A DNA stretch of 64,000 nucleotides from Beroe ovata (GCA_946803715.1 CAMPET010000005.1:593927-657926); one strand, 5' to 3'. Counted from the stretch's first letter, positions 11,331-26,065 are shown. Translations and numbers: made by a program. Notes: generated by a model from the sequence alone, not told the origin.

Positions 11331-13499
11331 CTAACAACCAACTCAGAGAGTGCAGTGATATATCTCGATAAGAAAGTGACACGTTCCTCCTGATTATCGA
11401 ATATTGATCCCTGAAGTGTACCCAGCTGCACGATGCATAGCCTCGCATAGTGTTGTATCTCGCTGTCTCTTGCAAACACTCTGTATAACTGATGGTGGAG
11501 TGGGATTACTTGAGATTGGGAATTCCTCATAAAATCGGGAATTTCTCGTCACATGGGATATAATGAGGAATTCGCTAAAATTGTTTTCTCTTGAGAGGCA
11601 GAGGAGTAATAGTCCTCATTATAACAATTAGTTAGTGATCTGTGATAAGTATAATTGTATCGACTCTGAAAGATACCTCGACAAGTAATGACAAGACATT
11701 TTCCCCTTTTAACACTGACCACTGGGCACCGGGCATCAGGTTTATAACGGATAAGTTCAGGCTAGACATCTGTGCTAATCTCTTAGCTGAAAAGTCGCAC
11801 TCAATGATGTGACTAATGTTTGGGGGGGGGGGCGGTGGCAAACATTTACCACAGGAAAACTGGCGCCGGATAATGGAGGGATATTTTCCAAATCGTACAT
11901 AAAATGATGCCGAAATCCCAACTGAGCACAGAGTAGAGTATGCCCATGATCTGAATCCATTCCTTCCTGTGTTGTTCAACAGGAGCGGCTGACCGTAGCT
12001 GGTTGATAACTTCCACTGTACTCACAAAGATCTGGTACAGTCCATCACTCTGACAAAAAAAGTTATCAAATCCCCTACTAGCATCTCTCAAGTGAGTTTA
12101 ACAACATCGAACATGGGAAAACTTTTGAAAAAAGGGAATCCAGCTTGATTAATAGTGCGACACTAGAACGTACCTCTATCGCTTTCTTGCAATCCAGGTT
12201 ATGCTGATAACTCATGTAACTTGACATGGTCTTATCAGCGACAGTAAACTCCGCAAGAAGAGCTCCCGCTATCTCGAGTCCTAGGTTGATTGTGACGGGA
12301 GATTTGAAGAGAGCACAGACGCTAGTGATGAAACTCTGGAGATAACTCGGGTCTCTGCTCAGTAGAGATCTCTTTACAATGAGCGCTACAACATGCAGCA
12401 TTTGACGGATGACATATGTCTGCGAACTGTGAAATAAAGTGTAAGAGGTTGGATGTCGAAACATCAGAGGATGGTGAAATGGTAGAGGGAAGTCTTTACT
12501 CACTGGAGATGGTGATGAGTGTAATTGAGAAGGTAATCTCTCAATTGATCGATCTCAGTATCCCCTAACATGACCCATTCTCGCATTATACCCTCTTTGA
12601 GAGTGGAGGATGCCAAAAAGTGAAGATACGGGTCTTCCGAACTCTCTGAACATAGTGATGGTTAATGTAGTCTGTAGCAGCATGTCTGGCCTAGCATGAG
12701 ATACTTTTTTAGTCTTTATTGCGCGTTTCAGTTCATAGATCGACGGCGATCGATATTATCTCGAATTATTTATTACAACGCGCGCGCAAAGCAATTATTC
12801 TGATCTCTCGCGCGCTCAGCTCAGCTCAGCTAGCTAGCTGAGCTGAGCTGAGCGCGCGAGAGCTAGCTAGCTCGCTCCGCGCACGAAATAGCTTGCTACC
12901 AAGAATGAAAATTCTCGCGCCACACGTTTTCGTTTGCGCGCGAAAATATATTGTCTCAAAATGGCAAATTATCGTATCACTTTCAATGCAAACCAAGGAT
13001 TTTCTTGCAGATCGCATAAGGTTTGTCTGATTTCTTGAATTTGAGGAGGAAGTTTTCAGCTTGCTTCCTTTGATCGAGACCGACAGCTGATGGGGGTGCC
13101 TGAGAATGAATAACATATTCATGAATAATTTTCCAATAGATATTGGATTCAACAGAGTAGTGATGGGCGTGATATCATAATATGGTGCAGTATAGAGAAT
13201 GGCATTTCTGGGGAAAGGGCCCAAATTTTCAGACACTTTCAGCATCGTATCTCATTGTTCAATGGTTGAATCAAAGTTTTCGCTGGTTAATCACCATCTG
13301 ATGACTGGTGAATCATGTGAAGAAGATTGGCCAAGAAAATCAAGTTACCCAGAAATCAGTTTTGAGATTTGGGACCCTTCCCCAATAATAGTTTGAAATT
13401 TCACTTTTCAACAAATCACCCGTGAAAACCAATACGATAAACATTACTTACATTCATGATAGTAGCAGCACTAACCAGTTCCGATATAACATTATCCAT
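11331..13499 (-). CDS. XPO4: Exportin-4, N-terminal exons only
   Basis: Importin-beta family nuclear export receptor (cargoes in vertebrates include eIF5A and SMAD3). Seven exons in frame: 13499-13452, 13099-12994, 12645-12504, 12426-12174, 12049-11899, 11786-11677, 11488-11331, giving 322 residues. The start MDNVISELVSAATIMN followed by APPSAVGLDQRKQAENF parallels the vertebrate N-terminus (VIAQLENAAKVLMAPPS...QRQHAE). Later exons match REWILLEKGSIESLR, YVREQ and LSWNF regions of the family. The family protein is about 1,150 residues, so only the first third (N-terminal HEAT repeats) is here. The last exon ends in a good donor at 11330, yet the tandem array begins 34 bases further on and no later XPO4 exon is recognisable down to position 1. 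It may be truncated, interrupted by a huge intron, or misassembled. Siva lies 446 bases upstream on the same strand. Confidence 0.9.
12805..12862. repeat. 58-bp perfect palindrome in an XPO4 intron
   Basis: The left half (29 bases from 12805) is the exact reverse complement of the right half, with its centre between 12833 and 12834. The arms contain CGCGCG followed by AGCTC units. It sits in the second XPO4 intron within a CpG-rich patch. Confidence 0.95.
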
Positions 13500-13944
13500 G
13501 ACAGTGATCGATCTGTGAGAATTATAATTTGTAAATTATCTGACAGTGAAATCATGAATGGCGATCATCAGCGAGAAATAACGAGCATAGCAATGAAAGA
13601 TGAATAGTAGAACAAGTCGTTAACTTGAATAAACAAATTAAACTTTGTCAACATAAACATTGTCAAACAATAAACTCTGTCAACATAGCAGAATAAATTA
13701 AATAAATTGTATACTTTATTGAACTCAATCAAACTTTTTACAATATTAGGACTCATTACTGTAAACTTCCAAGAAATTTCGAAAAAAATTAAACTTGATC
13801 AACCAAATTTACCGCAAATGAAAGTCACATTAACGCACACATCTTACTTTAGTCTTATTATACCACAGTTTATGGACTTCAATGGTAGCCAGTTATTTGT
13901 TAGTTATATCTTTAACAAGCACTCAATTATCTCAGTTAACCCCT

Positions 13945-14337
13945 CTACCGCGGTTTGCACGATAAACAAAAGGCTCGTTCAAGACTCTCCTCGTAGTCGA
14001 GCACAGAACACAGTCCACAAAACATGTCACTGCATGCTGTGCACTGTCTTGTACAGGGTGTGCAGCACACTCTACTGCAATGTGTGCAATGCACGCCCTC
14101 TATATCACTACTGCACGAGTAACACTTTACACTAATTGGTCGTGAATCGCTCGTTGAAGCGATATTTTCCTTGTTTTCCCAGAATTTCAACTGCCCAGCT
14201 CGGAGGAGATTTCGTGTTTTTTCGGTAGTTTGTCGCATCAGAACTTCGTTACTCTTTGCCGCTTCTCGTAGTGTAAGATGAGTTTTTAGTTGCTGTGGTG
14301 ATGATGTGGAGAAGGGACACTTCCTCTTTCCAGACAT
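13945..14337 (-). CDS. SIVA1: Siva apoptosis-regulatory protein
   Basis: A single-exon gene of 130 residues. The N-terminus MSGKRKCPFSTSSPQQLK corresponds to the vertebrate Siva start (KR-CPF...PLQLK), so I placed the start at the ATG at 14337 rather than at upstream in-frame codons. A charged helical middle is followed by the family's cysteine-rich C-terminus: CYSC, CTHC, CCTPC, CTAC, CGLC and CLSC, which in Siva forms B-box-like and zinc-finger-like metal sites. Siva was described as a partner of CD27-family receptors and as a pro-apoptotic p53 target; the function in this organism is inferred. The region between Siva's amphipathic helix and the cysteine domain is shorter than in mammals. 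It lies between the NPAT-like gene (371 bases upstream) and XPO4, all on the minus strand. A minus-strand AATAAA occurs at 13720-13715. Confidence 0.85.
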   Translation of the reverse strand: MSGKRKCPFSTSSPQQLKTHLTLREAAKSNEVLMRQTTEKTRNLLRAGQLKFWENKENIASTSDSRPISVKCYSCSSDIEGVHCTHCSRVCCTPCTRQCTACSDMFCGLCSVLDYEESLERAFCLSCKPR

Positions 14338-14707
14338 TTCCTCTCTACTAGGGGAAAAGAGAGAACAGGAAAATGTTTGAAGAAATAAACTGGTCATGAG
14401 GTTGATATTTGATAAATTTCCGATGTATTTAATAAATCACCTAGAGATAAAACTAGAAGATCAATGACACATTAAATCAGTGCAAAATCTCTAGAATAAA
14501 CCATAACTTATTTTATAACTCAAACAAAAGAATTTTAAAGAATTGTGGTCAAGGTAATCAAAAACGATACATTCAATTAAAAAGGTCTCCATTGATACAA
14601 GTCTTTCGCTATTCTCCTATCAATCACGAAATTGAAAAAATGGTATCACCTCAGACTCTATATCAGTACATTCAACATTGTGTAATGTGTAATGTTTCCA
14701 AACATTC

Positions 14708-17700
14708 TCAGGACTTTTCCTCTTCGCTGTAATGAAGATTCGCAAGCAGGGCATCGATGTCCTTCTTGTGATACAAGTCTTTCACCTGAAAATATTATTA
14801 ATTGTGAATTGTGATAGGATCGTAATTGACAACTTGTTTCTATGGCAGAAGATTTATCGTTGAGGAAGATCTGAAGCATGAATTTTAAATCATACCTTTT
14901 TCTTTTTGAATGACTTTCTATGAGCTCCTAATTTCGTTGAATGATCGCCCGAGATCCTGATTTTGGTCTTTTCACCGCCTGACGAAGCTTTCGAAGATTC
15001 ATTCTTCTCTTTTTTCGACGACTTTGGATCATTCTGTGTTTTAGATTCGTCATGAGTGTTTATCTGACAGGATTTCTGATGATTCGTCAACCCTGCTTTA
15101 CTACTACACTTCCTTCCACACTTGGTACAAATGAGAAAGGCACGAGAACAGGTCTCATTGTGAACTGTCAGCACGGCAAGCGACGGAAACTTTCTTTTAC
15201 AGTGCGCACATAAGAAGGACGATTGCATCTTGTTTGGCAAGTTTTGATACCACGAATCGCAACTGTCTTCCACAGTGCCTCCCTCACAGCTCTTGTTTCT
15301 CATCACCCTCTCCTGTCCGTCAATCACCACATTTTTTGGATCATCGTTATGAATTTGAGTTGATGTTAGGACACCCTCTTCAGCATCATCGGAAGTTGTT
15401 TTGCTACAAACTTCCTGTTTTTCACCAACCAACACTCTCCTGGAAAGGCGAGTTCGTGGGGGCGATTGCACTCCCTCATGATCATCTTTATAAGTTTCTT
15501 GTTTTGCAGGACTGTCCAAATCAGACTCGGACAAATCCAGTGAATGATTTTTCGGAGGGGTTAACCAACTAGATGAAGCATTCACAGTAGAAACCTCTCT
15601 GACTGGATCCTTTTCATCTTCAGAGGAATCTGATAAGTCCTTGTTCTGAGATGAGACTGGAGGAAGGATAGACGTGTTTTCTCTGATTTCCTCATCACTT
15701 TCCATTTCCTCGGGTTCAAAGTTATCAGAATCCTCGTCCAGCTTAGGATTTCGATATTGGGTATCAACGACCTTGACAGTCTGAGAAGGCGTTATGGAGG
15801 GAAACAGATTTGCAACAGTTACTGAGTTTTCGCTGTTCTCATTGTAGTACCGAGGCGAATCTACATTATCTTGATCTTTGAAGCTGAACTTTTTCTCGCA
15901 GCTTTTGACACATGAACTTTCATAATTGCTGTGACATGGACATGATTTATGCGAACCCTCAGGAACGTGAACCGGCTTTGGTCGACTTTCCGCAATGATA
16001 TCAAAACTAGGGTTGGCATTTTCTTCAACAAAACCCGGCTCCATGGGACTCCTCAATTCTTTAGGTGAACATGGTATCTGAGTTGAGCCGTCATAACCAC
16101 CATTTTCTGCCCCTCCGCAATTAGAACCGGCCAGCGTTTTCAAGAGAGTGTCTGCCATCATAGTATCAGATTCACTTGCGAATCTGGGACGTGATTGAGA
16201 CATCGCATGGTCCAGATCCTCTGTTCCGGATAACGATGTTTCATCGACAAATTCAGGTGTTCTATGTGAAGTTCTTGAAGTTTTCTTCTTAGAGTCTTTG
16301 CGTTTCTTCTTCCTACCCTTCTTTTCTTTCTTCTTTTTCTTCGAATCAGTCTGCTTCTCACTTTCTTTCTTTGAATTCTTTGACGTCTTCTTTGGTCGCC
16401 CTCTTTGCCCAGAAGAATCTTCTCCATTTCCAATGTCTTTTACTTGCTTCTCTTCACTGCTCTTTTGGTCTGACTTCTGACCTTTCCCCTTTTTTGATGA
16501 AGGAACATTTGGTTCCTTAAAGGAAGTTTCAGCAATGCTTTGACGAATTTTCTGATCCCAGGAAGAGAACGACTCTGCTGGCCGCCTATCATCTTTCTTC
16601 TTCTGGATCTTGCTACTAGTCGGAGGAGGAACTGCATTCTTATCACCCACGAGATAAAATTGCTCTACAGCAGTTATTTCTTGATGATATGGCTTCATGC
16701 GCCCAAAGAACTTTTCAGTTTCCAGCTGGGGATTAACACGAGTGTAAAAGCTGGGCTCAATAAACGGTAACGGGGTGTTCATTCTAGCATGACAGACGTT
16801 GGGAGGAGCTGAAGGAGGCTTTGGTAGGATGGTAACGTACTTGGAACTTATTGGAGGTAACGTAATTATTTCTATGTTTGGGTTGTTTTTAATTGCTGAC
16901 AATGTCTTGCTGTTTTTAATGACAATTGGATCAAAGGGGTTGCTTTCTGGTAACAGATTTTCACCAATGGAGATTGTTGGATTTGTAAATGGCACTAAAT
17001 TTGTGGAATTCGTTGAAGGTGGTCTGGGTGTGGTTATTGGTAGGGTCGATACAATTGGAGTACCACTTTCCATTGAGTTTGGAACAGTTAAAGGAGTACT
17101 CTCATTTCGAGTTACATTGTTCATGTTTGTGTCTGCACATCCTGATGCCGAACTAGAAGGCTGATTAATCGTATCTGTAGAAGTGTCTCTTTTATCAAAT
17201 GATGACACTGAAGTTGTGTTCTGTGGTTCTGGTGACACGAGTCTCTGATTGTTAAGACGGAGCAAGGAAAGAGCTGCTTCTTCATTAGCATTTTCATTCT
17301 GATCATCTGAAATAATTGTGAGCTTATTGAGATAATGGTGATAACAAAGTATAGATTTTCACAAGTATAGAATCCACACTATATGCCACAACTCTGGTTC
17401 TTGACTTGTCAAATATCAATAGAAATGATGCATGCTGTACATATAATAACGAACCTGCTGCTGGATCCTGTGATAATGAAGAAATAAACTGTTCAAGCCA
17501 TGGTTCGGCTTGGTTCAGGGTATCAAGAGCAGCTACCTCATTCTGCCAAGAGGAAGTAGGTTTCAAAAATTCTTAACAATACCTAGATTGTCACTTCTAC
17601 GATCAGCAAAGGATCACGAAATACCTAACCTTGTCATTGATATTGTCTGCCAAGGTTTGTACAAATGACCCTTGTAAATTACCACAAGGTAACTTCTTGG

Positions 17701-18464
17701 GAGTTAGGTTTTTTCTTCTTGAACTAGACAAACGCTTGTCTGGAGTACAGGCTTGCAAATTTTGATGATTGTCAGTATTGTGACTTGAATTCAATGGCAC
17801 TCCTGTATTTGATTGTGGAGTAATGTTCATGGAATAAAGTGAATCATTATTAATCTGAGCTGTGCAGGTATCATCATTAACCCTTTGATGTTTCGTTTTT
17901 CTTCTAGAATGAGAGCTGGAATTTTTTCTCTTCCTTAACTTCTTCCTGAAAGAATGTTGAAACATTATAATCTACTAAATGTCATACAGAACTATTCTCA
18001 AATGGATTTATAATAGGTATGGGACTTAGATACCTTATGTAACTGAGCTCTTGTTCCAAGTTTTCTATTTTAAAACCATCTAATCCTCCTGAAGTTCAAC
18101 TCATATATCATTTTGTTTATTAGTTAACAGATTAACATATCATTACAAAACTTATATTAGTACCTTCAACACAGCTGACTCTATCCTGATTAAGCCTAGA
18201 CTCAAGATCGCCATTCAATAGTATTTTATCCAAGGCCTGAAAGTGTATTATATGCTGACATGCTGTGGTGATACAGCAAAGAGCTACAACACTATGTTCA
18301 AACTAGTTCAAAGCTTTTTAACTTACACAGCAAAATATCTTTGGAGGAGGATCAGTGAGCTGTAAATCTGGACACTCTTTGTTGAAAGAAGACCTTGTGT
18401 TATTGAAACCATATTTTTGCAAATAATGATAGACTAATACTGAAATTTCCCATGGTTGTAACAT
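14708..18464 (-). CDS. NPAT: NPAT-like nuclear protein: LisH, AT-hook, zinc fingers
   Basis: Seven exons in frame: 18464-18327, 18236-18164, 18088-18034, 17945-17630, 17542-17455, 17306-14896, 14785-14708; 1,052 residues. The start MLQPWEISVLVYHYLQKYGF is a LisH motif at the extreme N-terminus, as in NPAT (the cyclin E/CDK2 substrate that activates histone gene transcription in histone locus bodies). The last exon ends KKDIDALLANLHYSEEEKS, resembling the NPAT C-terminal signature (DVDKFLLSLHYDE, recalled). An AT-hook core QRGRPKK lies near residue 520, followed by a lysine-rich tract. Around residues 920-970 are two C2HC-type fingers, CAHCKRKF...H..TC and CTKCGRKC...H..SC, which I do not know from vertebrate NPAT. 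Much of exon 6 is Ser/Glu-rich and disordered. The start was chosen because the LisH motif begins at this ATG. The orthology call rests on the two ends and is not certain. Confidence 0.65.
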
Positions 18465-20424
18465 GTTCTTTTTGCAGGTTCCAGCCAATACAACCTCTCA
18501 ATGGAAACAGTGAGTATTTACTATCACTATCATGCTAGAAAACTGAAGCAGATTTATTTTGAATGTGGTCTCTGCATAGAAATACTATCAAATTCAGATT
18601 CAGTTATTAAAATTCAGCTTCATAAATTTATCAGAGATCAATTTCGAAATCATTAAATAAATAAATAAATAAATAAATTATTCTACAGGACTATTTATCA
18701 GAAATAATCTGCTCCTTTTTGTGAACTCTACAGGCAACTCTCATTTACAGATTCCTGAGTAAAACTTGGATTAACTTCTGACTAAAAAATTGAAAGGTGA
18801 ATAAGTAAATTGAAATACAGTAACATAACTCAATCAGTATCAGTTATGCAACAAATAAACAGTGATTCAATCATTCAGTAAAGAAAACTGAAGTAGAGTA
18901 CTTACATATCTAATCTAAATAATATTGAATAACTGCAAGGTACACAATCACTTTGTCAGTGAATCATGCAAATTAGAAATTAAGAGCTCCAAAAGCGCAA
19001 TATATATTAAATTTATCTGGCACCTCTTATTCTTTGCAAGTACTGGGTGTAGCAGCAGATCATTACAAAATAAAATAAAAAAGATTTTGGCATAACATCA
19101 ACACTCTTTATCAAAGAACAATGTTGGTGATTACAGATATTCGATGCCATACCAAAAACCGATTGCAACTGAAAATTTGTTGTTGAATATATGTCGACAT
19201 TTATTCAAGGACAAATCTTCAGTGAAGCAAAAAAAATACCAAATAAAAAATGTACATGCTATCTGTTTGTTATGTCTTGCATGTACTCTACGTCCTACGC
19301 GCTTGATGAACAGTGGAGTGTGGAATGTCGATTGTCGATGCTTCCGCGCTGCATGGCATGATACTCCGCGGTTCCGCGCGCCGCGCGCTGCGGCGCGCGT
19401 CTCCGTGGTTTGCTGTTCCCGCGCTGCGTGACCCAAATACTCCGCGCGCGCTGCGCGTCTCCGTGGTTTGGACTACGACTTTTCAGTTCACTGAGTAGAA
19501 TAGGGGCGCGCAACGTGTGCACATGGTTTGCGCGTATCGATGGTTTATTTTACAACTTTTGAGATTATTGAGTAAAAAGGAGCGCCTAGCGCGCAACGTG
19601 TGCACAAGTGTGGAGTGTGGAAAAATGAAATCCGACAAAAATCATCCATATATATGAGCCGACACAAATTTTTTGGGTGCTTCACTGCTTTATGCTCACA
19701 TATTTATCATCTGCAATGCAGTACACTGACCTTATCCATGATCTTGGATTGTCATGGTTGCTCACAACTCAAGTCACTCGAAGAAGGTTAAATANTTTCT
19801 CTTGATTAATATTTTTGATTAATATTTTTGATTAATATTTTTGATTTATATTTGATTTATATTTTTGATTTATATATTTGATAAAATATGTTTGATAAAA
19901 TATTTGATAAAATCAATTGATTTATATTTTATTTTTTGATGCCTTGGCCTTGCCAAAGATGAAATCCAGCTGAAGTAATCGTAGCCAATCAAAAATTTTA
20001 GCTGGAGCACTTTTGCTAGATGTTTTCGTTCATGTTATTTGACATGTTATGTTAGCTGGTTATGGCTTGACCTTTGTTGTTCATTGATGATACACTCTGT
20101 TTGGTTTTTTTACATGAGGTTTTTTTCAGTTTTACACAAAGTTTCAGTGTTCAGTAGGGACGTGAAGTTCCAATAGAGAACTTCATTGTGCACACATTGT
20201 GCTTGCCTATTCTACTCTGTAAAAGGCAGTAGGTTGGGTCATGCAACATGGGAACAGAACTTCATGTAAATATAGATATGAAATTGGAAGAAAACAAGTT
20301 ATGAGCAAGAAATTTATCCATTATTGTTAATTTTCATAATCAACTGCTTGTTTAAGTTGATAATAGATTAATCAGTTTTATTGTTATCCCCTTCTCAATA
20401 GAAAGTTTTCCAAGTCAACTTCTA
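18465..20424. other. Intergenic, divergent promoters and repeats
   Basis: This separates the divergently transcribed NPAT-like and SAP/RING genes. It holds an AAAT microsatellite (about 18656-18680), a CpG-rich palindromic patch at 19360-19460 (cgcgcgccgcgcgctgcggcgcgcg type), an N at 19795 and a short tandem repeat of TTGATTAATATTTT units at 19801-19870. No gene seen. Confidence 0.6.
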
Positions 20425-21813
20425 ATGAAAGCTACAAGATTTGATAAGGAAGAGCTTTCATCATATAAATTTGCAGATCTGAGGAAGTTATGTAGAGAAA
20501 ACGGCCTTAAAGCAGCCGGGAAAAAGGTTGACTTGATAGAGAAACTATTGTCTGTGGCAGCCACAGTAGTATCTGATGATGACCATGATGTTGATGATGA
20601 ATCTAATCATGGATCTAGCTGTCTGCAAAAAGAGTGGTCAACTGACTCTTTGGTTGATAAGGTGCAATCTTTAGAAATCGCAGAGGAAATCACAGTAGAT
20701 AGCAACCAAGAAAACACCAACTTTGAGGAAAAACATCTCTATGAAATTTCCTCTGAAATTGAGGAAAGGGAAAATCAGTTAGAAATCCTTCTCCAAAAAT
20801 TTTGTGAGCCAGTAAGGGCTATTTCTGAACTCATTGAGGGCAACTTGGGCGCTCTGCAGACCTCAAGACAAGAAGGGCAGTGCTACTTACAAAAATTGCT
20901 TGCTATGAGGTTATCAGAGCAAGAAAATAAGTTGAAAAGTCTTCATAGTTATGAATTGGAAAATTTGAAGGAAGAGTTTTCTTTGTCTGAGAGCTATCTC
21001 AAGGATGAAATCATCTGCATGAAGAATGAAGAAATGAACATGAAAAAGAAATTAGATCACTTGGAAACAGAAAATAGATCATTGAATACCAAACTTGATG
21101 ATGCACAAAGCCAAAATACACAACTAACATCACAGATTGATCATTTAAGAGGCCTCATGGAGTCAAAGGATCAACAACTGGATCAACAAGCAGAATTAAT
21201 GAAAGCTTTTGAACAAAATGCCAATCAAAACTCCTTTGAAAATGAGTTCAAAGATGAGTTAACCTGTAGTATCTGTCAAGAATTGTTTGTATATGCTGTG
21301 ACATTACCCTGTTCCCATTCTTTCTGTGAAATTTGTGTTATGCAGTGGTTCAAGACAAATAAAACTTGTCCTGTGTGTAGACACGATGTAAAAATTAAAG
21401 TGGTTTCCTCAAAAGTTATTGACAGCGTTGTTGAAAATATCATCGACAAGTCCGATTCTGATGAAAAGCACAGGCGAACTATTCTGCTACGGGAGAGGAA
21501 TGAAACTAAGAGAATTGCAGAAGCAGACACTAATTATCATAGTATAAGAAGTTTGTTTTTTAAAGTCGGGGACATAATGTCTAACAGTGCCAGTGCAACC
21601 ACTGCTAATGGAATCAATCAGTATGGAGGTGTTGCACATTTCAATAACAGGAGGCGGTCACGATCTCAATCACCTGCAGCAACATCGTCATCCAACAACC
21701 ATCATTCTTCAAACAACAGCAATTATCACAACCGTGGCACATATAGGATCCGTTGTTACAACTGTGGCGACAACCATCACGTGAGGAATTGTCCGATTCG
21801 ATTCAATATCTGA
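20425..21813 (+). CDS. SAP-coiled coil-RING-zinc knuckle protein (RNF8-like RING)
   Basis: An intronless gene of 462 residues. Domains in order: a SAP-type DNA-binding motif at about residues 11-43 (FADLRKLCRENGLKAAGKK), an acidic linker, a long coiled coil at about 100-270, a C3HC4 RING finger from C281 (CSICQELF...CSHSFCEIC...CPVCRHD), a Ser/Asn-rich linker, and a terminal zinc knuckle CYNCGDNHHVRNC. The RING and the following segment (SSEVKERR/RERKAKR-like: SDSDEKHRRTILLRERN) are closest in my reading to RNF8, an E3 ligase for DNA damage signalling. RNF8 carries an N-terminal FHA domain; none is visible here and SAP takes its place. Role as a chromatin-associated ubiquitin ligase is inferred. 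AATAAA follows at 21916-21921. The knuckle spacing is one residue short of the canonical CX2CX4HX4C. Confidence 0.85.
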   Translation: MKATRFDKEELSSYKFADLRKLCRENGLKAAGKKVDLIEKLLSVAATVVSDDDHDVDDESNHGSSCLQKEWSTDSLVDKVQSLEIAEEITVDSNQENTNFEEKHLYEISSEIEERENQLEILLQKFCEPVRAISELIEGNLGALQTSRQEGQCYLQKLLAMRLSEQENKLKSLHSYELENLKEEFSLSESYLKDEIICMKNEEMNMKKKLDHLETENRSLNTKLDDAQSQNTQLTSQIDHLRGLMESKDQQLDQQAELMKAFEQNANQNSFENEFKDELTCSICQELFVYAVTLPCSHSFCEICVMQWFKTNKTCPVCRHDVKIKVVSSKVIDSVVENIIDKSDSDEKHRRTILLRERNETKRIAEADTNYHSIRSLFFKVGDIMSNSASATTANGINQYGGVAHFNNRRRSRSQSPAATSSSNNHHSSNNSNYHNRGTYRIRCYNCGDNHHVRNCPIRFNI

Positions 21814-21915
21814 GTTTCTCATTTCAGCTTGAATTCAAGAATATCATCAAAAGTAAGTTATATCACAGTTACTTCATATCGCACATACTCCATACTGCAC
21901 GAAAAGATATATTTC

Positions 21916-21921
21916 AATAAA
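21916..21921 (+). terminator. poly(A) signal
   Basis: AATAAA about 100 bases after the stop of the SAP/RING gene. Confidence 0.65.
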
Positions 21922-22102
21922 GAAAGATTCTTTCGAGACAACATTTTATATTCTATTTTCGTTGTTTTTGCACTCTGCAGCCTGCTCCAGTGATGAAATT
22001 CGTTATTAACTCATGACCACAGCTATCACTTTCATTTTCTTCATCTTTTTGTTCCTTTTTAATATCAGTTCTAGATATACTAGTTATATAGAACTGTTAT
22101 GA

Positions 22103-24944
<2,842 letters not shown>

Positions 24945-25990
24945 GACGATAATTATACTTGACCTATATACCAGGTTTCGTGGTACACAATATAGACTGC
25001 CACTAATAACTCGTCTTGAATGCTAAACACAGTTCTACAGAGTGAACCATATATCACACCGAAACAATCTCATGATGATTCAATGTTCATCTTTCCTCTG
25101 TCCTCATCAAAGTTTGATTGATACTTTCAAAAGTTTCTTAAATTGAAGTTTTAAACAGCTTTTAACTTGATGAATATTCTAACTTCAATTATTCATGTTT
25201 TGTTTATTCTAATATTCCGAAATACACAATCATTACTTGTAAGTGATACTTGTAGCAGTATTCAATTATCGTGTCGGGAATTAAGTTCCTCCTTTCCCAC
25301 TTGTTCAGTGTGGCATTTTGATTGAATTTCAGCGCATGTCGCGCCAGCTTATGATTAGTGCCATTGTTGACGCGCGCAGCCTAGCGCGCTAACTTGATAT
25401 TGGCACGATGAACACTTCAACTTCCATACAACTTTGTCGAATAACTTTCGCGCGCGACAAATTTTCGTTATACAAATTTCTTGCTTCTACCATGAGACAC
25501 ACCGCTTCAATTTAAGATGATAACGATAGTCGGCCTGCTATTTTCTACTAATTGAAACCCGTTTTCAGATAAATATTGAATTGTACGCAATCAGCACTTT
25601 ATCACAGCAATATGTCAATATTTATCCTCGCCAAAATGTTATAAAGCAAACCAATGTATATAACAAAACAAAATATACAGTTTCACAATAAGAAAGAATG
25701 GTAAAAATTGACCTTTGTTCGCGTTGTACTACAAACATATCTAAAGTCGGTAAAATAAATGCACGGATAATTTCAAATATAACAAAATACACACCCTTAT
25801 ATCATCTAAACTGATTGCTAATTTTCAGCAGCAATTTTAGCGAAAATGGAATGGCGCGTTTATTTATCCAAAAATGATTCCAAGTTATGCAGAATATATG
25901 ATAAGATACTATAGTGAAGAAAAGAAGAACCAGTTTTTGATAAAAGAATCCAACAGAAATCATTTCAAGCTATCACATCGTCACGTAGAT

Positions 25991-26065
25991 TCATTTGGCG
26001 TATGTTCCGTTGAGGAATTCGTCAAGCTTTTCCTCTTCAACAGCGTCGTGAAACTTTTCGTACGA
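25991..26065 (-). CDS. Possible terminal exon of an unknown gene
   Basis: Behind a good acceptor (cacctttcag) lies a 24-codon frame starting SYEKFHDAVEEEKLDEF and ending GTYAK plus a stop. The composition is protein-like and phase 0. I could not find upstream exons with confidence and do not recognise the protein. It may be the last exon of a minus-strand gene or chance. Confidence 0.3.
   Translation of the reverse strand, partial: SYEKFHDAVEEEKLDEFLNGTYAK

Noticed and set aside
11632-11979. Minus-strand 115-codon frame as one exon
   Set aside because: It contains parts of two XPO4 exons plus intron, including a poly-G run; splice sites separate them.
12826-13245. Long minus-strand open frame of 139 codons
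   Set aside because: It overlaps XPO4 exon 2 in the wrong frame and reads through an intron palindrome; the exon frame gives the conserved APPS...QRKQAE sequence.
14658-14879. Frame with SQEGHRCPACESSLQRRGK as a zinc-finger exon
   Set aside because: The other frame, read from the acceptor at 14786, continues the NPAT-like exon in phase and gives the LHYSEEE ending.
16298-17164. Plus-strand frames opposite the NPAT-like exon
   Set aside because: Shadows of the lysine-rich and Ser/Pro-rich coding strand.
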